Of a stretch of 64,000 nucleotides of DNA, positions 27,384-38,122 are shown piece by piece. Source of the DNA: Polynucleobacter sp. AP-Ainpum-60-G11 (GTDB lineage Bacteria > Pseudomonadota > Gammaproteobacteria > Burkholderiales > Burkholderiaceae); assembly GCF_018688375.1 (NCBI RefSeq), contig NZ_CP061318.1, positions 1,054,001 to 1,118,000 of the forward strand, given 5' to 3'. The position numbers and the translations under genes are program-made. The notes beneath the pieces are model-generated. The model was not told the DNA's origin. It searched no databases and saw only the letters and a program-made list of their open reading frames with translations. Position 1 is the first letter of the stretch. The number at the start of each line of letters is the position of its first letter.

Positions 27384-28070
27384 TTAATGGCCTAAAGTAT
27401 TTTTTAAGAAAGTCATAGTGCGATCCCAGGCCAATTGAGCAGCAGCTGGATTGTATTGAAGTGGCGGCAGACCTCTCGAATCCGACTTCGGATTTGCAAA
27501 TGCATGCTTAGCGTCATAACGCTCGAAGTCATAGGTAACCCCAGCTGCTTTGAGTTTCTCTTCAAGCTGATCAACGCCAGCTATAGAGAAGAAATCATCA
27601 TGCAAGGCCCAGTGCGCCAGCATCGGCTTTTTAATGGCAGACGCATCAACATACTCTAAGGGAGGGTAACCATACCAAACCACCGTTCCATCACATTCAG
27701 GAACCAGGCCAGCTGACAACACGGTAAGTGCCCCACCCATACAGAAGCCAGTGACAGCGACTTTATTGCAGCCGCTAGATTTTAGATGCTGAACTGCGCC
27801 GCGTATATCTTGACTAGCGGCATCTCCAAAGTTAAGGTCATTCATGAGATGCTCAGCTTCATTCGCTTCCAAAGCGAGTTTGCCGCGATAAAGATCTGGC
27901 ACCAAAGCGCGATAGCCTGCATCCGCGAAACGCTTAGCAACCTGCTTGATCTCATCATCAAGTCCCCACCACTCTTGAATCACAACTATGCCAGGAGCAT
28001 TTTGTGCGTTAGCGGGTTCAATCAAATAGGCATCTACTGAAGTGCCATCAGGTCTTTGAAATGTAATCAT
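27384..28070 (-). CDS. Dienelactone hydrolase family protein
   Basis: 228-residue alpha/beta hydrolase. The nucleophile elbow GFCMGG carries Cys110, with an acidic residue in LHDDFF (about 158) and His189 in YDAKHAFAN, giving the Cys-Asp-His triad of the DLH family; E33 in QEWWG corresponds to the family's conserved Glu. Members hydrolyse dienelactones or other small lactones and esters. No chlorocatechol genes are near, so a general carboxyl-esterase role is at least as likely. It is the first gene of a three-gene minus-strand group. Confidence 0.9.
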   Translation of the reverse strand: MITFQRPDGTSVDAYLIEPANAQNAPGIVVIQEWWGLDDEIKQVAKRFADAGYRALVPDLYRGKLALEANEAEHLMNDLNFGDAASQDIRGAVQHLKSSGCNKVAVTGFCMGGALTVLSAGLVPECDGTVVWYGYPPLEYVDASAIKKPMLAHWALHDDFFSIAGVDQLEEKLKAAGVTYDFERYDAKHAFANPKSDSRGLPPLQYNPAAAQLAWDRTMTFLKNTLGH

Positions 28071-28108
28071 GGCAATATTTCCGATCTCGTATTAGAAATG
28101 AATTGGGT

Positions 28109-29323
28109 TTAGCGCGCCTGCTTATCGTTATGAATATAGCCCACCAAGTAGAAGGTAAGCAAGCCACATAGAGCTGCCCCATAACCTACTAGGTTGTAAT
28201 GTTCCATTTTCCCATCGCTACCGATAGTCACAACTACACCAGCAATTACGGATGCTAGTCCTGAGGCCAGCATCTGCACGGAACCTACTAGACTCATAAA
28301 GGTGCCCCGGATTTTGGCATCCACCACTTGACTCACAATCGCCATCGCCGGAATCATGCGTCCTGAAACCAGGACAAAAAATGCAGTGGAATTGATCAAC
28401 ACAACCCAGAGTGGTACTGGCATGAGATTGGTTGTCACCAGCAAAGGAATGAGGCTAATAATCGCGAGCGCTCTAAATACTTTGACCTTACCGTAACGAT
28501 CAGCCATATGGCCGATGATTCGAGAGCTCATGAGTGTAGCGATCCCCCCGCAAAGATAAATTAGCGAGATATAAGAGTTATCAATCCCGACATTAGAGGT
28601 CAGGTACAGGGCGATATAGGGGATCACAGAAAATCCGGTCAACATAATCAAGGCCATAAAAATGAATGCTCGCAGATGTTGATGGGCAACAAAGATGCTC
28701 CAGATTTGACTCAGTCGACTACCTTCGTGTGTATGTCCTAGATGGCCAGCGATCTTAGGAATATTGCGATAACCTAAATAAAGTATGAGACTGGAGATCA
28801 AAGCGATAAAGATAAATGGCGCACGCCAACCTAAGGAGGGAATGTTATTGGCCAGAAATAAACTTAAGGGAACTCCAGCAACTGTGGATACCGAGAATGC
28901 CGACATCACCGTACCTAAAGCTTTGCCTCTACGCTCGAAGGGAATGGAATCTGCAATGATGGTTTGAACTAATGAACCTAGAATGCCGCCAAATGCCCCT
29001 GCAAATGCGCGGGCAATAAACAACGAATGGTAATCAGGCGCTAAACCACAAACCAAGGTGGCAATAATGAAGCAGGCATACAAACTCAGTAGCAGCACCC
29101 TTCTCTCAAATCGGTCTACAAAGTAGGTAGCAAAGACACCGGCAATAGCGGCAGCAAACGTATAAGAGGAAAGCAATAAACCAAACTCATGAGTATTGAT
29201 ATTGAGCTCTCGAATAAATTCGGGGCCCAAAGGCATCATGATCATGAAGTCCAGAATATGAGTGAACTGAATTCCAGCTAATGAGAATAAGAAAAAACGT
29301 TCTTTTCTCTTTCCGCCTGGCAT
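28109..29323 (-). CDS. MFS transporter (drug/sugar efflux type)
   Basis: About 404 residues with twelve predicted membrane helices. The loop 2-3 motif is seen as YFVDRFERRVLLLSLYA and a second-half repeat as IIGHMADRYGKVKVFRA. GGILGSLVQTIIADSIPFERR resembles the AraJ/SotB-like efflux group. The substrate cannot be read from sequence. The longest frame starts with TTG at 29338; I used the ATG at 29323, which begins just before the first helix. Neither has a strong Shine-Dalgarno. Confidence 0.85.
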   Translation of the reverse strand: MPGGKRKERFFLFSLAGIQFTHILDFMIMMPLGPEFIRELNINTHEFGLLLSSYTFAAAIAGVFATYFVDRFERRVLLLSLYACFIIATLVCGLAPDYHSLFIARAFAGAFGGILGSLVQTIIADSIPFERRGKALGTVMSAFSVSTVAGVPLSLFLANNIPSLGWRAPFIFIALISSLILYLGYRNIPKIAGHLGHTHEGSRLSQIWSIFVAHQHLRAFIFMALIMLTGFSVIPYIALYLTSNVGIDNSYISLIYLCGGIATLMSSRIIGHMADRYGKVKVFRALAIISLIPLLVTTNLMPVPLWVVLINSTAFFVLVSGRMIPAMAIVSQVVDAKIRGTFMSLVGSVQMLASGLASVIAGVVVTIGSDGKMEHYNLVGYGAALCGLLTFYLVGYIHNDKQAR

Positions 29324-29462
29324 GTGATGCTCGGTCAATGGGTTTCTTTACATGATATTGAGGATGTGCCATTATCAAGGCTTACCGATAAAAATGCTCC
29401 TCAGTCTTAGTGCTAAGGCTTAAACAATTTTCGACTGCTCTTCATCCTAGATCCAAATACCC

Positions 29463-29948
29463 ATGCTTGAAGCTCTCATTAATTTCCCCCTAATTCCACT
29501 ACTAAGGGATGCGCTTTGGGGAATAGTTGGTTTAGTGGCGATTTTGATTTTTCATGGCAGCGCCATTAATCACATCTATATGCGATTTGAACGACACACA
29601 GTTAAATACTTGAAATTTAATCAATACAACCGTGTATTCACTCATTTTTACGCTTCATTTGCCTTCATCGCACTCACCCATCTGCTGGAAATTTTCCTGT
29701 GGGCCATCTTCATTTTTAGTTTCAGCCTCTTTAAAGAACCCATTGAAGCAATTCTTTTTGCTGGTAGCTGCTACACCACCGTAGGCTTTGAACCCGATGC
29801 GTTACCAGATGGCTGGAAAACTTTGGCTTTCTTTATTTCCTTTACAGGGCTGTTCTCCTTAGCGTGGACCACTTCCATCATGTTCGGCATGACCAGCACT
29901 TATAAACAAGCTTGGAATTTGAAATACAAAGATCGGTTTGATCTGTAA
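29463..29948 (+). CDS. Ion-channel-like membrane protein with a TVGF pore motif
   Basis: 161 residues with three hydrophobic helices (about 13-35, 64-90 and 117-143). Between the last two lies SCYTTVGFEPDALPDGW, placed like the pore loop and selectivity filter (TVGYG or TVGFG) of two-helix potassium channels. The usual second Gly of the filter is Glu here. This placement, helix-pore-helix, supports a relationship to the Ion_trans_2 group, but ion conduction is only inferred. No strong ribosome-binding site precedes the ATG. It stands alone, divergent from the MFS gene. Confidence 0.6.
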   Translation: MLEALINFPLIPLLRDALWGIVGLVAILIFHGSAINHIYMRFERHTVKYLKFNQYNRVFTHFYASFAFIALTHLLEIFLWAIFIFSFSLFKEPIEAILFAGSCYTTVGFEPDALPDGWKTLAFFISFTGLFSLAWTTSIMFGMTSTYKQAWNLKYKDRFDL

Positions 29949-29963
29949 GTATTTCTAATTTTG

Positions 29964-29991
29964 TTGCATTGCAGTGAATTTAGAGTATCAT
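29964..29991 (+). promoter_or_regulatory. Sigma-70 promoter of the 51-residue small gene
   Basis: -35 TTGCAT (29964-29969), 16-bp spacer, -10 TATCAT (29986-29991). The predicted transcription start falls inside the palindrome at 29993-30004. Confidence 0.55.
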
Positions 29992-29992
29992 T

Positions 29993-30004
29993 AGGGTTAA
30001 CCCT
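29993..30004. promoter_or_regulatory. 12-bp palindrome at the predicted transcription start
   Basis: AGGGTTAACCCT is a perfect palindrome just after the -10 of the small gene, a position where a repressor would block initiation. No known regulator is assigned. Confidence 0.4.
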
Positions 30005-30017
30005 TAAGGAGCTCACC

Positions 30018-30173
30018 ATGGCACATTCAAACTCAGTACAGTTTCATCAGGCACCAGCTTTTAGCTTTAAGCCTTTATTTGCAATTAAGGATTTCTTCGC
30101 CTTATTGGCAGCAGCGTTTAGCGAAGCTAAAGTAATGGAACAGAAATCCCGCAAAACTAGTGGAAATTGGTAA
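30018..30173 (+). CDS. Small protein of 51 residues, unknown function
   Basis: The ATG at 30018 is preceded at 7 bp by AAGGAG, the best ribosome-binding site in the area; an in-frame ATG at 29961 would lie upstream of the promoter. The product starts MAHSNSVQFHQAPAFSF, has a hydrophobic or amphipathic helix (KDFFALLAAAFSEAKVME, about 24-41) and a basic C-terminus ending SGNW. I recognise no family. Its own promoter, a palindrome at the start site and a strong terminator 56 bp after the stop make a self-contained, regulated unit, which argues that it is real. Confidence 0.65.
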   Translation: MAHSNSVQFHQAPAFSFKPLFAIKDFFALLAAAFSEAKVMEQKSRKTSGNW

Positions 30174-30228
30174 TTTATTGCTAATTTAGCACTGTTTTAG
30201 ACCATTTTTGGTCATTTTTTAAGAATTA

Positions 30229-30260
30229 AGCCTCTGATTTTTTCAGGGGCTTTTTTCTTT
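30229..30260 (+). terminator. Rho-independent terminator after the small gene
   Basis: AGCCTCTGA (30229-30237) pairs with TCAGGGGCT (30243-30251) with one G-T pair, followed by TTTTTCTTTT. Confidence 0.85.
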
Positions 30261-30272
30261 TCAATTGCATCC

Positions 30273-30776
30273 CTAGCGCTTGATGTAATACCCATAGACG
30301 CAACGTGAACCGCCCCGAGAAGGGTTATGCGTATCCTCAATCACACCATCAATTACCGCCGTTAAGTGCTTAGACACCTTCACAATGAGTCGACCCGAAG
30401 GTAACTCACCAGCAAGTAAATGTACCTGGCAACCCGCCCCAACCTTCATGGTGGGAACCCAATCAAAGCCATGTCCCAAAATATAGTCATGAAAGACATT
30501 GCGATGGTTGCCATTTCGCGGTGAAGCCCCCTTGGCGTTAAGTCTTCTAGCCAACTTGTCATTTCGTTGTTCTGCATAAAGGGCGTTGGCAGAACGGAGA
30601 TCCTCGTAGACTTGCAGATAAGGTAACTGGGCAGCAATCGCAATCGCCCGAACCACGCAGTCACCTGCACCGCCTTTAAAGCCAGCCGCTTCCCTACCCC
30701 CGTCATTGAGCTGAAAGCCAAGGGCTTGCCTTTGAGAATGAGTACTTCTGGCAAAGGGGTTTAAAAAACTAAACAT
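30273..30776 (-). CDS. Putative papain-like cysteine hydrolase of unknown role
   Basis: 167 residues, no signal peptide. GGAGDCVVRAIAIAA near residues 35-49 places a Cys at the start of a helix. KVSKHLTAVIDGVIEDTHNP near 134-152 supplies a His followed by an Asp (EDTHN). This Cys, then His, then Asp/Asn order with a short strand between is what papain-fold (CA-clan) hydrolases show, and resembles small uncharacterised proteins often seen in phages. The family assignment is by pattern only. It lies between the small gene and glcB with 95 bp on the glcB side and no obvious partner. Confidence 0.6.
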   Translation of the reverse strand: MFSFLNPFARSTHSQRQALGFQLNDGGREAAGFKGGAGDCVVRAIAIAAQLPYLQVYEDLRSANALYAEQRNDKLARRLNAKGASPRNGNHRNVFHDYILGHGFDWVPTMKVGAGCQVHLLAGELPSGRLIVKVSKHLTAVIDGVIEDTHNPSRGGSRCVYGYYIKR

Positions 30777-30871
30777 GGCTTGACTGGGAAATTCAGTAAG
30801 TGGCGGTCAAAAGAAAAATGGACTTGCCTTTCGACAAATCCATTTCATCTTGAGACTGATCGGCCGAGCGC

Positions 30872-33085
30872 TTAAGCGTGCGCCTTTTTAACTTCCAAAC
30901 GCCATGCATGAAGCAAAGGCTCGGTATAGCCATTAGGCTGCTCTAGACCTTTGAAAATCAAATCGCTAGCTGCCTTGTAAGCATAAGAGTCTTTAAAGTT
31001 CGGCATCATTGGCTTGTACAAAGGATCGCCAGCATTTTGACCATCCACCACTTTTGCCATACGCTGCAAAGTCTCGTTCACTTGAGCTTCAGTAACCACA
31101 CCATGCAATAACCAGTTAGCGATATGCTGACTAGAAATACGCAAGGTTGCACGGTCTTCCATCAATCCAACGTTATGAATATCTGGCACCTTAGAGCAAC
31201 CAACACCTTGATCGATCCAGCGAACCACATAACCTAAGATACCTTGGCAATTGTTATCCAACTCTTGCTGAATCTCTTCTTTAGACCAGTTGGCTTTTTC
31301 GACTACTGGAATAGCCAACAAGTCATCAATTAAAGCTTCGGCTTCAGCAGCGGTATCTAACTGCTCCATCTCTTTTTGCAATTGCGCTACGTTCACTTGA
31401 TGGTAGTGCAAAGCATGCAATGTTGCGGCTGTTGGCGATGGAACCCAAGCTGTATTTGCGCCGGCCTTTGGGTGAACAATCTTTTGCTCAACCATGGCTT
31501 TCATCAAATCTGGCATGGCCCACATGCCTTTACCGATTTGAGCGCGGCCACGTAAGCCGCAATCCAATCCAGCCAAAACATTACGACGCTCATAGGCAGA
31601 TAACCATTTGCTGGTCTTCATATCACCTTTGCGCATCATTGGACCCGCATGCATTGCTGTGTGCATTTCATCACCAGTACGATCAAGGAAGCCAGTATTA
31701 ATAAAGGCCACGCGTGCCCCAGCAGCAGCAATTGCCGCTTTGATGTTGGCACTCATGCGACGCTCTTCGTCCATGATGCCCAGCTTTACAGTATCAGCAG
31801 GTAAGCCAAGTAACTTCTCAACACGGCCAAAGAGCTCACCAGCAAAGGCAACTTCTTCCGGGCTATGCATTTTTGGTTTAACGATATAGACAGAGCCCTT
31901 ACGTGTATTACCAATTGTCTGAGTTGCAGGACGATTAATGTCATGCAAAGCAATCAATACAGTCACTACAGCATCCAAAATGCCTTCATAAATCTCTTTA
32001 CCATCGGCAGTGAGGATGGCTGGGTTAGTCATCAAGTGTCCGACATTGCGGAGGAATAACAAAGAGCGGCCATGTAAAGTCACAACGCCATCTTTAGCAT
32101 TAACTGCGCCAATACCTGCTGTGTATTTGCGATCCGGATTTAATGCGCGGGTAAATGTCTTACCACCTTTGCTAACTTCTTCAACCAAGGTACCCTTGAG
32201 AATACCCAACCAGTTTTCATAGGCAACTACTTTGTCATCGCCATCCACTGCGGCAATCGAATCTTCCAAATCCAAAATAGTAGAAAGTGCGGCTTCGAGC
32301 ACAACATCGTTTACACCAGCAGCATCGCTGGCACCGATGGTTTTGCTCTTATCAATTTCAATATCAATATGTACGCCGTTATTGCGTAGGAGAACTGAAG
32401 AAGGTGCAGAAGCATTGCCCTGGTAGCCAACAAACTGTTTCTCATCAGCAAGACCAGTTTTGCTGCCATCCTTAAGGTTGACAACTAACTTATTGCCATC
32501 CACCGTGTAAGCAGTAGCGTCTGCATGCGAACCTTTGGCGAGAGGGGCTGATTGATCTAAGAATTGGCGAGCAAAGGCGACCACCTTGGCACCACGAATC
32601 GGGTTATAGCCACCAGCTTTAGTGGCGCCATCTTCCTCAGAGATCACGTCGGTACCATAAAGAGCGTCATACAAGGAGCCCCAACGTGCATTAGCTGCAT
32701 TTAACGCATAACGCGCATTGAGAACTGGCACCACCAACTGAGGTCCAGCTTGAAGCGCTAATTCATCATCGACGTTCTTGGTAGTGCCCAGAACTTTTCC
32801 TGGCACTTCGTCTAAGTAACCAATCTCTTTGAGATGCTTGCGATAAGCAGGCATATCTTTAATAGGGCCTGGATTAGCCTGATGCCACTTGTCCAAATCC
32901 AATTGCAGGCGATCGCGCTTAGCCAATAAGGCCTCATTCTTTGGTCCGAGGTCTTTAACGATTTCGTCAAAACCCTTCCAAAAATCAGCGCTCTTAATGC
33001 CTGTTCCAGGCAAGACCTTATCTTCGATGAAACGGTATAAGGGTGTAGCCACTTGCAGGCTATTACATTGTGTACGTGCAGTCAT
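30872..33085 (-). CDS. glcB: Malate synthase G
   Basis: Condenses glyoxylate and acetyl-CoA to malate; monomeric G-type of 737 residues, slightly longer than E. coli GlcB (723). Typical blocks are [57 protein letters not shown] and [10 protein letters not shown] (catalytic Glu/Asp region), then [14 protein letters not shown] and [19 protein letters not shown]-type residues of isocitrate-lyase-linked synthases are not seen. It is a single gene with 58 bp before purA; isocitrate lyase and glycolate oxidase are not in the window. Confidence 0.98.
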   Translation of the reverse strand: MTARTQCNSLQVATPLYRFIEDKVLPGTGIKSADFWKGFDEIVKDLGPKNEALLAKRDRLQLDLDKWHQANPGPIKDMPAYRKHLKEIGYLDEVPGKVLGTTKNVDDELALQAGPQLVVPVLNARYALNAANARWGSLYDALYGTDVISEEDGATKAGGYNPIRGAKVVAFARQFLDQSAPLAKGSHADATAYTVDGNKLVVNLKDGSKTGLADEKQFVGYQGNASAPSSVLLRNNGVHIDIEIDKSKTIGASDAAGVNDVVLEAALSTILDLEDSIAAVDGDDKVVAYENWLGILKGTLVEEVSKGGKTFTRALNPDRKYTAGIGAVNAKDGVVTLHGRSLLFLRNVGHLMTNPAILTADGKEIYEGILDAVVTVLIALHDINRPATQTIGNTRKGSVYIVKPKMHSPEEVAFAGELFGRVEKLLGLPADTVKLGIMDEERRMSANIKAAIAAAGARVAFINTGFLDRTGDEMHTAMHAGPMMRKGDMKTSKWLSAYERRNVLAGLDCGLRGRAQIGKGMWAMPDLMKAMVEQKIVHPKAGANTAWVPSPTAATLHALHYHQVNVAQLQKEMEQLDTAAEAEALIDDLLAIPVVEKANWSKEEIQQELDNNCQGILGYVVRWIDQGVGCSKVPDIHNVGLMEDRATLRISSQHIANWLLHGVVTEAQVNETLQRMAKVVDGQNAGDPLYKPMMPNFKDSYAYKAASDLIFKGLEQPNGYTEPLLHAWRLEVKKAHA

Positions 33086-33143
33086 TTCTAAACCTCAAAA
33101 CAGATATATGAATTAATTGTGCAAAAGTTAATTAGTAAAAAGA

Positions 33144-34511
<1,368 letters not shown>

Positions 34512-34535
34512 TTAGTACGTTATTAATAAAGCGGG

Positions 34536-35699
34536 TTATTTCTTTTTCACTTCCCATGAGCTGCCTTGCTTTACTAGCTCACGATCACAAATATATTCAG
34601 CTGCTTCTACTGCATCGCCACCCATTGCCTGAATGACTACTTCACCAGCATTGCGCAATTCAGCAATCTTGCTAGCCAGGCTTGCGTCCACAATCCAAGG
34701 AGCTACGACCGCAGACTTCCTTTGCGCTGTAGGCGCAAGATTGGCAAGAGTCAAAAGGTCCATTGAAAAGCCAGTGGCAGGACGAGGACGTCCAAATGCT
34801 TGCCCAACATGATCATATCGACCACCACGCGCAATTGGCTGCGGCAACTTATCAACATAAGCCGCAAACATCACACCGCTGTGATATTGATAACCGCGCA
34901 AATCCGCTAGATCAATGCTGAGCTCAACATCATTAGACAAGCCTGCAATAGCGGCAGCGAGTTTTTCTAATTGCGCCAAAGCTTCATCAAGCAACTTGTG
35001 TTTTGGTAAAGCTTGTTTGGCACTTGCCAATACGGATGCGCATGGGCCATTTAAGTCAGTAAGCGCCATTAATGCTTCAGCAGATTTAGCTGGCAGGCAC
35101 TTGGCCCAAATTGCCAAGCGCGGTCTATCCTTACTTTGCAGCAAACCATAGAGCGCTTCAATGTCACCCTTCTCCAGACTTTGCCCATCCAGAATGCCTT
35201 CGAGCACACCTGCATGCGAGAGATCCAGGTATACCTTATTCAGGCCAGCTACGCGCAGAGTCTGCAGCAGTAAAGTAACGGCCTCAAAATCCGCTTCCCA
35301 ACTCGCGCAGCCATAAATTTCAGCACCAAGCTGCAACTCTTCCCGTGCAGAGCTACCAACTGGAGTGCGAGCATGCGCAACCGAACCGGCATAGCAAAGC
35401 CGAGTAACCCCCTGACGGTTAAGCAGATGAGCATCAATGCGGGCAACCTGGGGTGTCATATCAGCACGTAAACCCAATGTGCGACCTGACAATTGATCAA
35501 CCAATTTGAATGTTTGTAAATTGAGATCTGAACCAGTGCCTGTTAGCAATGAATCCAAGTACTCCAAGATCGGAGGTGCAACCAGCTCATAGCCATAGGA
35601 TTGATATAAATCCAAAATGGCACGGCGCAGAGTCTCTACTTTACGAGCCTCGGCTGGTAAAACATCAGCAATATCTTCAGGTAGTAACCAACGATTCAT
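34536..35699 (-). CDS. hisZ: ATP phosphoribosyltransferase regulatory subunit HisZ
   Basis: HisRS paralogue of 387 residues that partners the short form of HisG in the first step of histidine synthesis. It keeps the class II synthetase fold (YELVAPPILEYLDSL, FKLVDQLSGRTLGLRADMTP, then IARGGRYDHVG) but lacks the C-terminal anticodon-binding domain. The true hisS lies separately at 43.0-44.3 kb, which confirms this one as HisZ. It sits 18 bp downstream of hflC and upstream of purA, the usual betaproteobacterial arrangement. Confidence 0.95.
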   Translation of the reverse strand: MNRWLLPEDIADVLPAEARKVETLRRAILDLYQSYGYELVAPPILEYLDSLLTGTGSDLNLQTFKLVDQLSGRTLGLRADMTPQVARIDAHLLNRQGVTRLCYAGSVAHARTPVGSSAREELQLGAEIYGCASWEADFEAVTLLLQTLRVAGLNKVYLDLSHAGVLEGILDGQSLEKGDIEALYGLLQSKDRPRLAIWAKCLPAKSAEALMALTDLNGPCASVLASAKQALPKHKLLDEALAQLEKLAAAIAGLSNDVELSIDLADLRGYQYHSGVMFAAYVDKLPQPIARGGRYDHVGQAFGRPRPATGFSMDLLTLANLAPTAQRKSAVVAPWIVDASLASKIAELRNAGEVVIQAMGGDAVEAAEYICDRELVKQGSSWEVKKK

Positions 35700-35717
35700 G
35701 ATCTGAAATATTCACTC

Positions 35718-36590
35718 TCAATTTTTCTTGTGCAAGAACTTAAAGAACTCGCCATTGGGTTCAACCACCATGACATCCTTCTTATCCTTGAAGGAGCTAC
35801 GGTAAGCCTGGAGACTTTGGTAGAACTGTGCAAACTGTGGATCACGACCAAATGCTTCTGCATACAGTGCGGTCGCTTTTGCATCACCAGAACCTTTAAT
35901 CTTCTGAGCTTCACGATAGGCTTCAGCCAAAATCGTGTCTCGCTGACGTTCAGCATTGGCTCGAATCTTGTCAGACTCTGCGGCTCCCGTTGAACGTAAC
36001 TCATTAGCTACACGTTTACGCTCCGCTTCCATCCGCCTATAAACAGAGTCACTTATCTCTGCCAATAAATCGACGCGCTTGAGGCGAACATCAACGATTT
36101 CTACGCCAATATCAGATGCATCATCGGCAACTTTTTTACGAATACCTTGCATCACTTGCTCGCGCTGATCCGAGATGATTTCTCTAACAGTCCGTTTAGT
36201 GAATTCTTCATTTAGAGCTGAACGTACAAGTTGCGTCAGACGATCTTGCGCCAAACGCTCATCACCCTTAAAGCTCACGAAGAATTTTCGGGGATCAACA
36301 ATGCGCCATTTGACGTAAGAATCCACCAGGAGATTTTTCTTCTCTGAGGTAATAAAACGCTCAGCCTCTGGGGTATCAATAGTCAGAATACGGCGATCGA
36401 AGAAGCGAACATTTTCAAAAGGCGCTGGGAATTTCAATTGCAAACCAGGTTGTTCGATGACCCTCACAATTTGGCCAAAGGCAAAAACTACAGCAAAGTT
36501 ACGCTGATCGACAACAAAAATACTGGAGGCCAAAACATACACCAGGGCAATCAGGCCAGCGATGGCGGCTAAGAGACGATTTGCGTTCAT
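35718..36590 (-). CDS. hflC: HflC, FtsH-protease modulator
   Basis: SPFH/prohibitin-family membrane protein of 290 residues that forms the HflKC cage around FtsH. An N-terminal anchor (about 7-26, AIAGLIALVYVLASSIFVV) is followed by the band-7 domain and a long charged helical region (RMEAERKRVANELRSTGAAE). The ATG overlaps the hflK stop by one base (TAATG), implying coupled translation of the two partners. Length and order agree with E. coli HflC. Confidence 0.97.
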   Translation of the reverse strand: MNANRLLAAIAGLIALVYVLASSIFVVDQRNFAVVFAFGQIVRVIEQPGLQLKFPAPFENVRFFDRRILTIDTPEAERFITSEKKNLLVDSYVKWRIVDPRKFFVSFKGDERLAQDRLTQLVRSALNEEFTKRTVREIISDQREQVMQGIRKKVADDASDIGVEIVDVRLKRVDLLAEISDSVYRRMEAERKRVANELRSTGAAESDKIRANAERQRDTILAEAYREAQKIKGSGDAKATALYAEAFGRDPQFAQFYQSLQAYRSSFKDKKDVMVVEPNGEFFKFLHKKN

Positions 36591-38122
36591 TATCTGGCAT
36601 CCCCTCTATCACGGCTTCTGAGACCGTCGCGTTTATCGGAAGCACCCATGCTTGGAGTGCTGCTCGCACTTGGGCTAGTTGCATTGTTGCTAAACGGTGC
36701 AGCTGGATTGCCGGTTGCACCGCCTACTGTCACAGATCCAGTTGGCGTAGACCCCGCAACTTGACCTGCAGCAACTTGGGCACTTTCTGAGCTCACTTGC
36801 GCAATGATCTTATCTAAAGGTAAATACAGCATGCTATTGCTCTTGGTGGTATCGACCAATACCTTAGAGACATTGTTGTACATCTCGCGCATGCTATCGA
36901 TGTACATACGATCACGCGTTACACCAGGTGCTTTTGCATACTCAGTTAATACTTGTTTGAAGCGATTGGAATCACCCTCGGCAGTTGCAACTACTCTTGC
37001 CTTATAACCTTCAGCTTCTTGAATCAGTCGATCGGCTGTACCTTTTGCGCGAGGAATGATGTCATTGGCATATGCCTGACCTTCACTCTTGAGACGCTCC
37101 TGATCTTGCCCCGCCTTCACAGCATCATCAAATGCTGCCTGCACTTGCTCTGGAGGTTGAACGTTTTGGACGGTCACGCTCGTAACATAAATACCGGTCT
37201 TATAACTATCCAGAATTTTTTGTATCGAGGCAGCCAAATCAATCGCAATTTTTTCACGGCCTTCATACAAGACAGTATCCATCTTGCTACGCGCTACGAT
37301 TTCACGTACCGCTGTTTCTGCAGCTTGCACCACAGTCGTATCGGGATCACGATTGTTAAATAAATAATCCGTTGGATCTTTTAAGCGGTATTGAACAGCA
37401 AAACGCACATCGATAATGTTTTCATCTTCGGTCAGCATCGAGGTATCTTTTTGATTGGTTGCTTTAATCAAAATAGAGCGACCCACTTCGACCGAACGCA
37501 CTCCAGAAACATTGACAGTTTGCTCAGCCTGCACAGGCCAAGGCATGCGCCAGTTGATGCCAGGTCCCGCGGTGTAAGAATATTTACCAAAGGTAGTCAC
37601 TACACCAGACTGACCCTCTTGAATAATGTAGAAGCCACTAAAAATCCAAATCAATGCCACGCCACCAGCTGCCAATATCACTGTGGCTTTAGAGCCGAAT
37701 GGATTGGTGAAGTTGAAGTTGGGCGCACTCATACCGCCGCCGTTTCCACCATTGCCGCCGCTACCACCACCATTACCACGCTGTGATGGTGGAGGAATGT
37801 CAGTGCTGTTTGGCTTATTTGCAGGCTTGCTAGATGAACCGCCTGGCTTTTTTTTGCCACCAAACATTCCGCTAATACGGTCGTTGAAATCACGCCAGAG
37901 TTCGTCCAAGTCTGGTGGACCGTCAGTTTTAGAAGGTTGACCAGTTGGTCTTGGTGTATTTGGCTGAACTTCTACCGGCTTTTCAGCTTCTGAGCTACCG
38001 GGTTCAGCCTGAGGAGATTGCTCACCACCCTGCCCACTTTTGGCATCTTTAGATCCAGCACCTGAGTGGCTATTACCCCAGCCTGGATCATTGACCGAGA
38101 ACAGCTCGAGAAATTTACGCAT
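36590..38122 (-). CDS. hflK: HflK, FtsH-protease modulator with a long N-terminal extension
   Basis: SPFH-family partner of HflC, 510 residues, longer than E. coli HflK (419). The first about 150 residues are low-complexity: Ser/Pro/Glu-rich, then Gly/Asn-rich (GNGGGSGGNGGNGGG), before the single membrane helix ATVILAAGGVALIWIFSGFY. The band-7 domain with RMPWPVQAE follows, and a Ser/Ala/Thr-rich tail ends the protein. It overlaps hflX by 8 bp at its start and hflC by 1 bp at its end, so it is part of one operon. Confidence 0.96.
   Translation of the reverse strand: MRKFLELFSVNDPGWGNSHSGAGSKDAKSGQGGEQSPQAEPGSSEAEKPVEVQPNTPRPTGQPSKTDGPPDLDELWRDFNDRISGMFGGKKKPGGSSSKPANKPNSTDIPPPSQRGNGGGSGGNGGNGGGMSAPNFNFTNPFGSKATVILAAGGVALIWIFSGFYIIQEGQSGVVTTFGKYSYTAGPGINWRMPWPVQAEQTVNVSGVRSVEVGRSILIKATNQKDTSMLTEDENIIDVRFAVQYRLKDPTDYLFNNRDPDTTVVQAAETAVREIVARSKMDTVLYEGREKIAIDLAASIQKILDSYKTGIYVTSVTVQNVQPPEQVQAAFDDAVKAGQDQERLKSEGQAYANDIIPRAKGTADRLIQEAEGYKARVVATAEGDSNRFKQVLTEYAKAPGVTRDRMYIDSMREMYNNVSKVLVDTTKSNSMLYLPLDKIIAQVSSESAQVAAGQVAGSTPTGSVTVGGATGNPAAPFSNNATSPSASSTPSMGASDKRDGLRSRDRGDAR

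Noticed and set aside
30199..30220. GACCA-TTTT-TGGTC hairpin followed by T's after the small gene
   Set aside because: The stem is only 5 bp; the stronger terminator at 30229-30260 is called instead.
30446..30754. 102-codon frame on the minus strand inside 30273-30776
   Set aside because: It is a different frame of the papain-like gene, with no ribosome-binding site and no recognisable product.
34536..35699. Second histidyl-tRNA synthetase gene
   Set aside because: It lacks the anticodon-binding domain and sits in the hflC-purA context, so it is HisZ; true hisS is at 43018-44346.
36953..37363. 136-codon plus-strand frame inside hflK
   Set aside because: Antisense to a well-conserved SPFH domain; composition follows the codon pattern of hflK.
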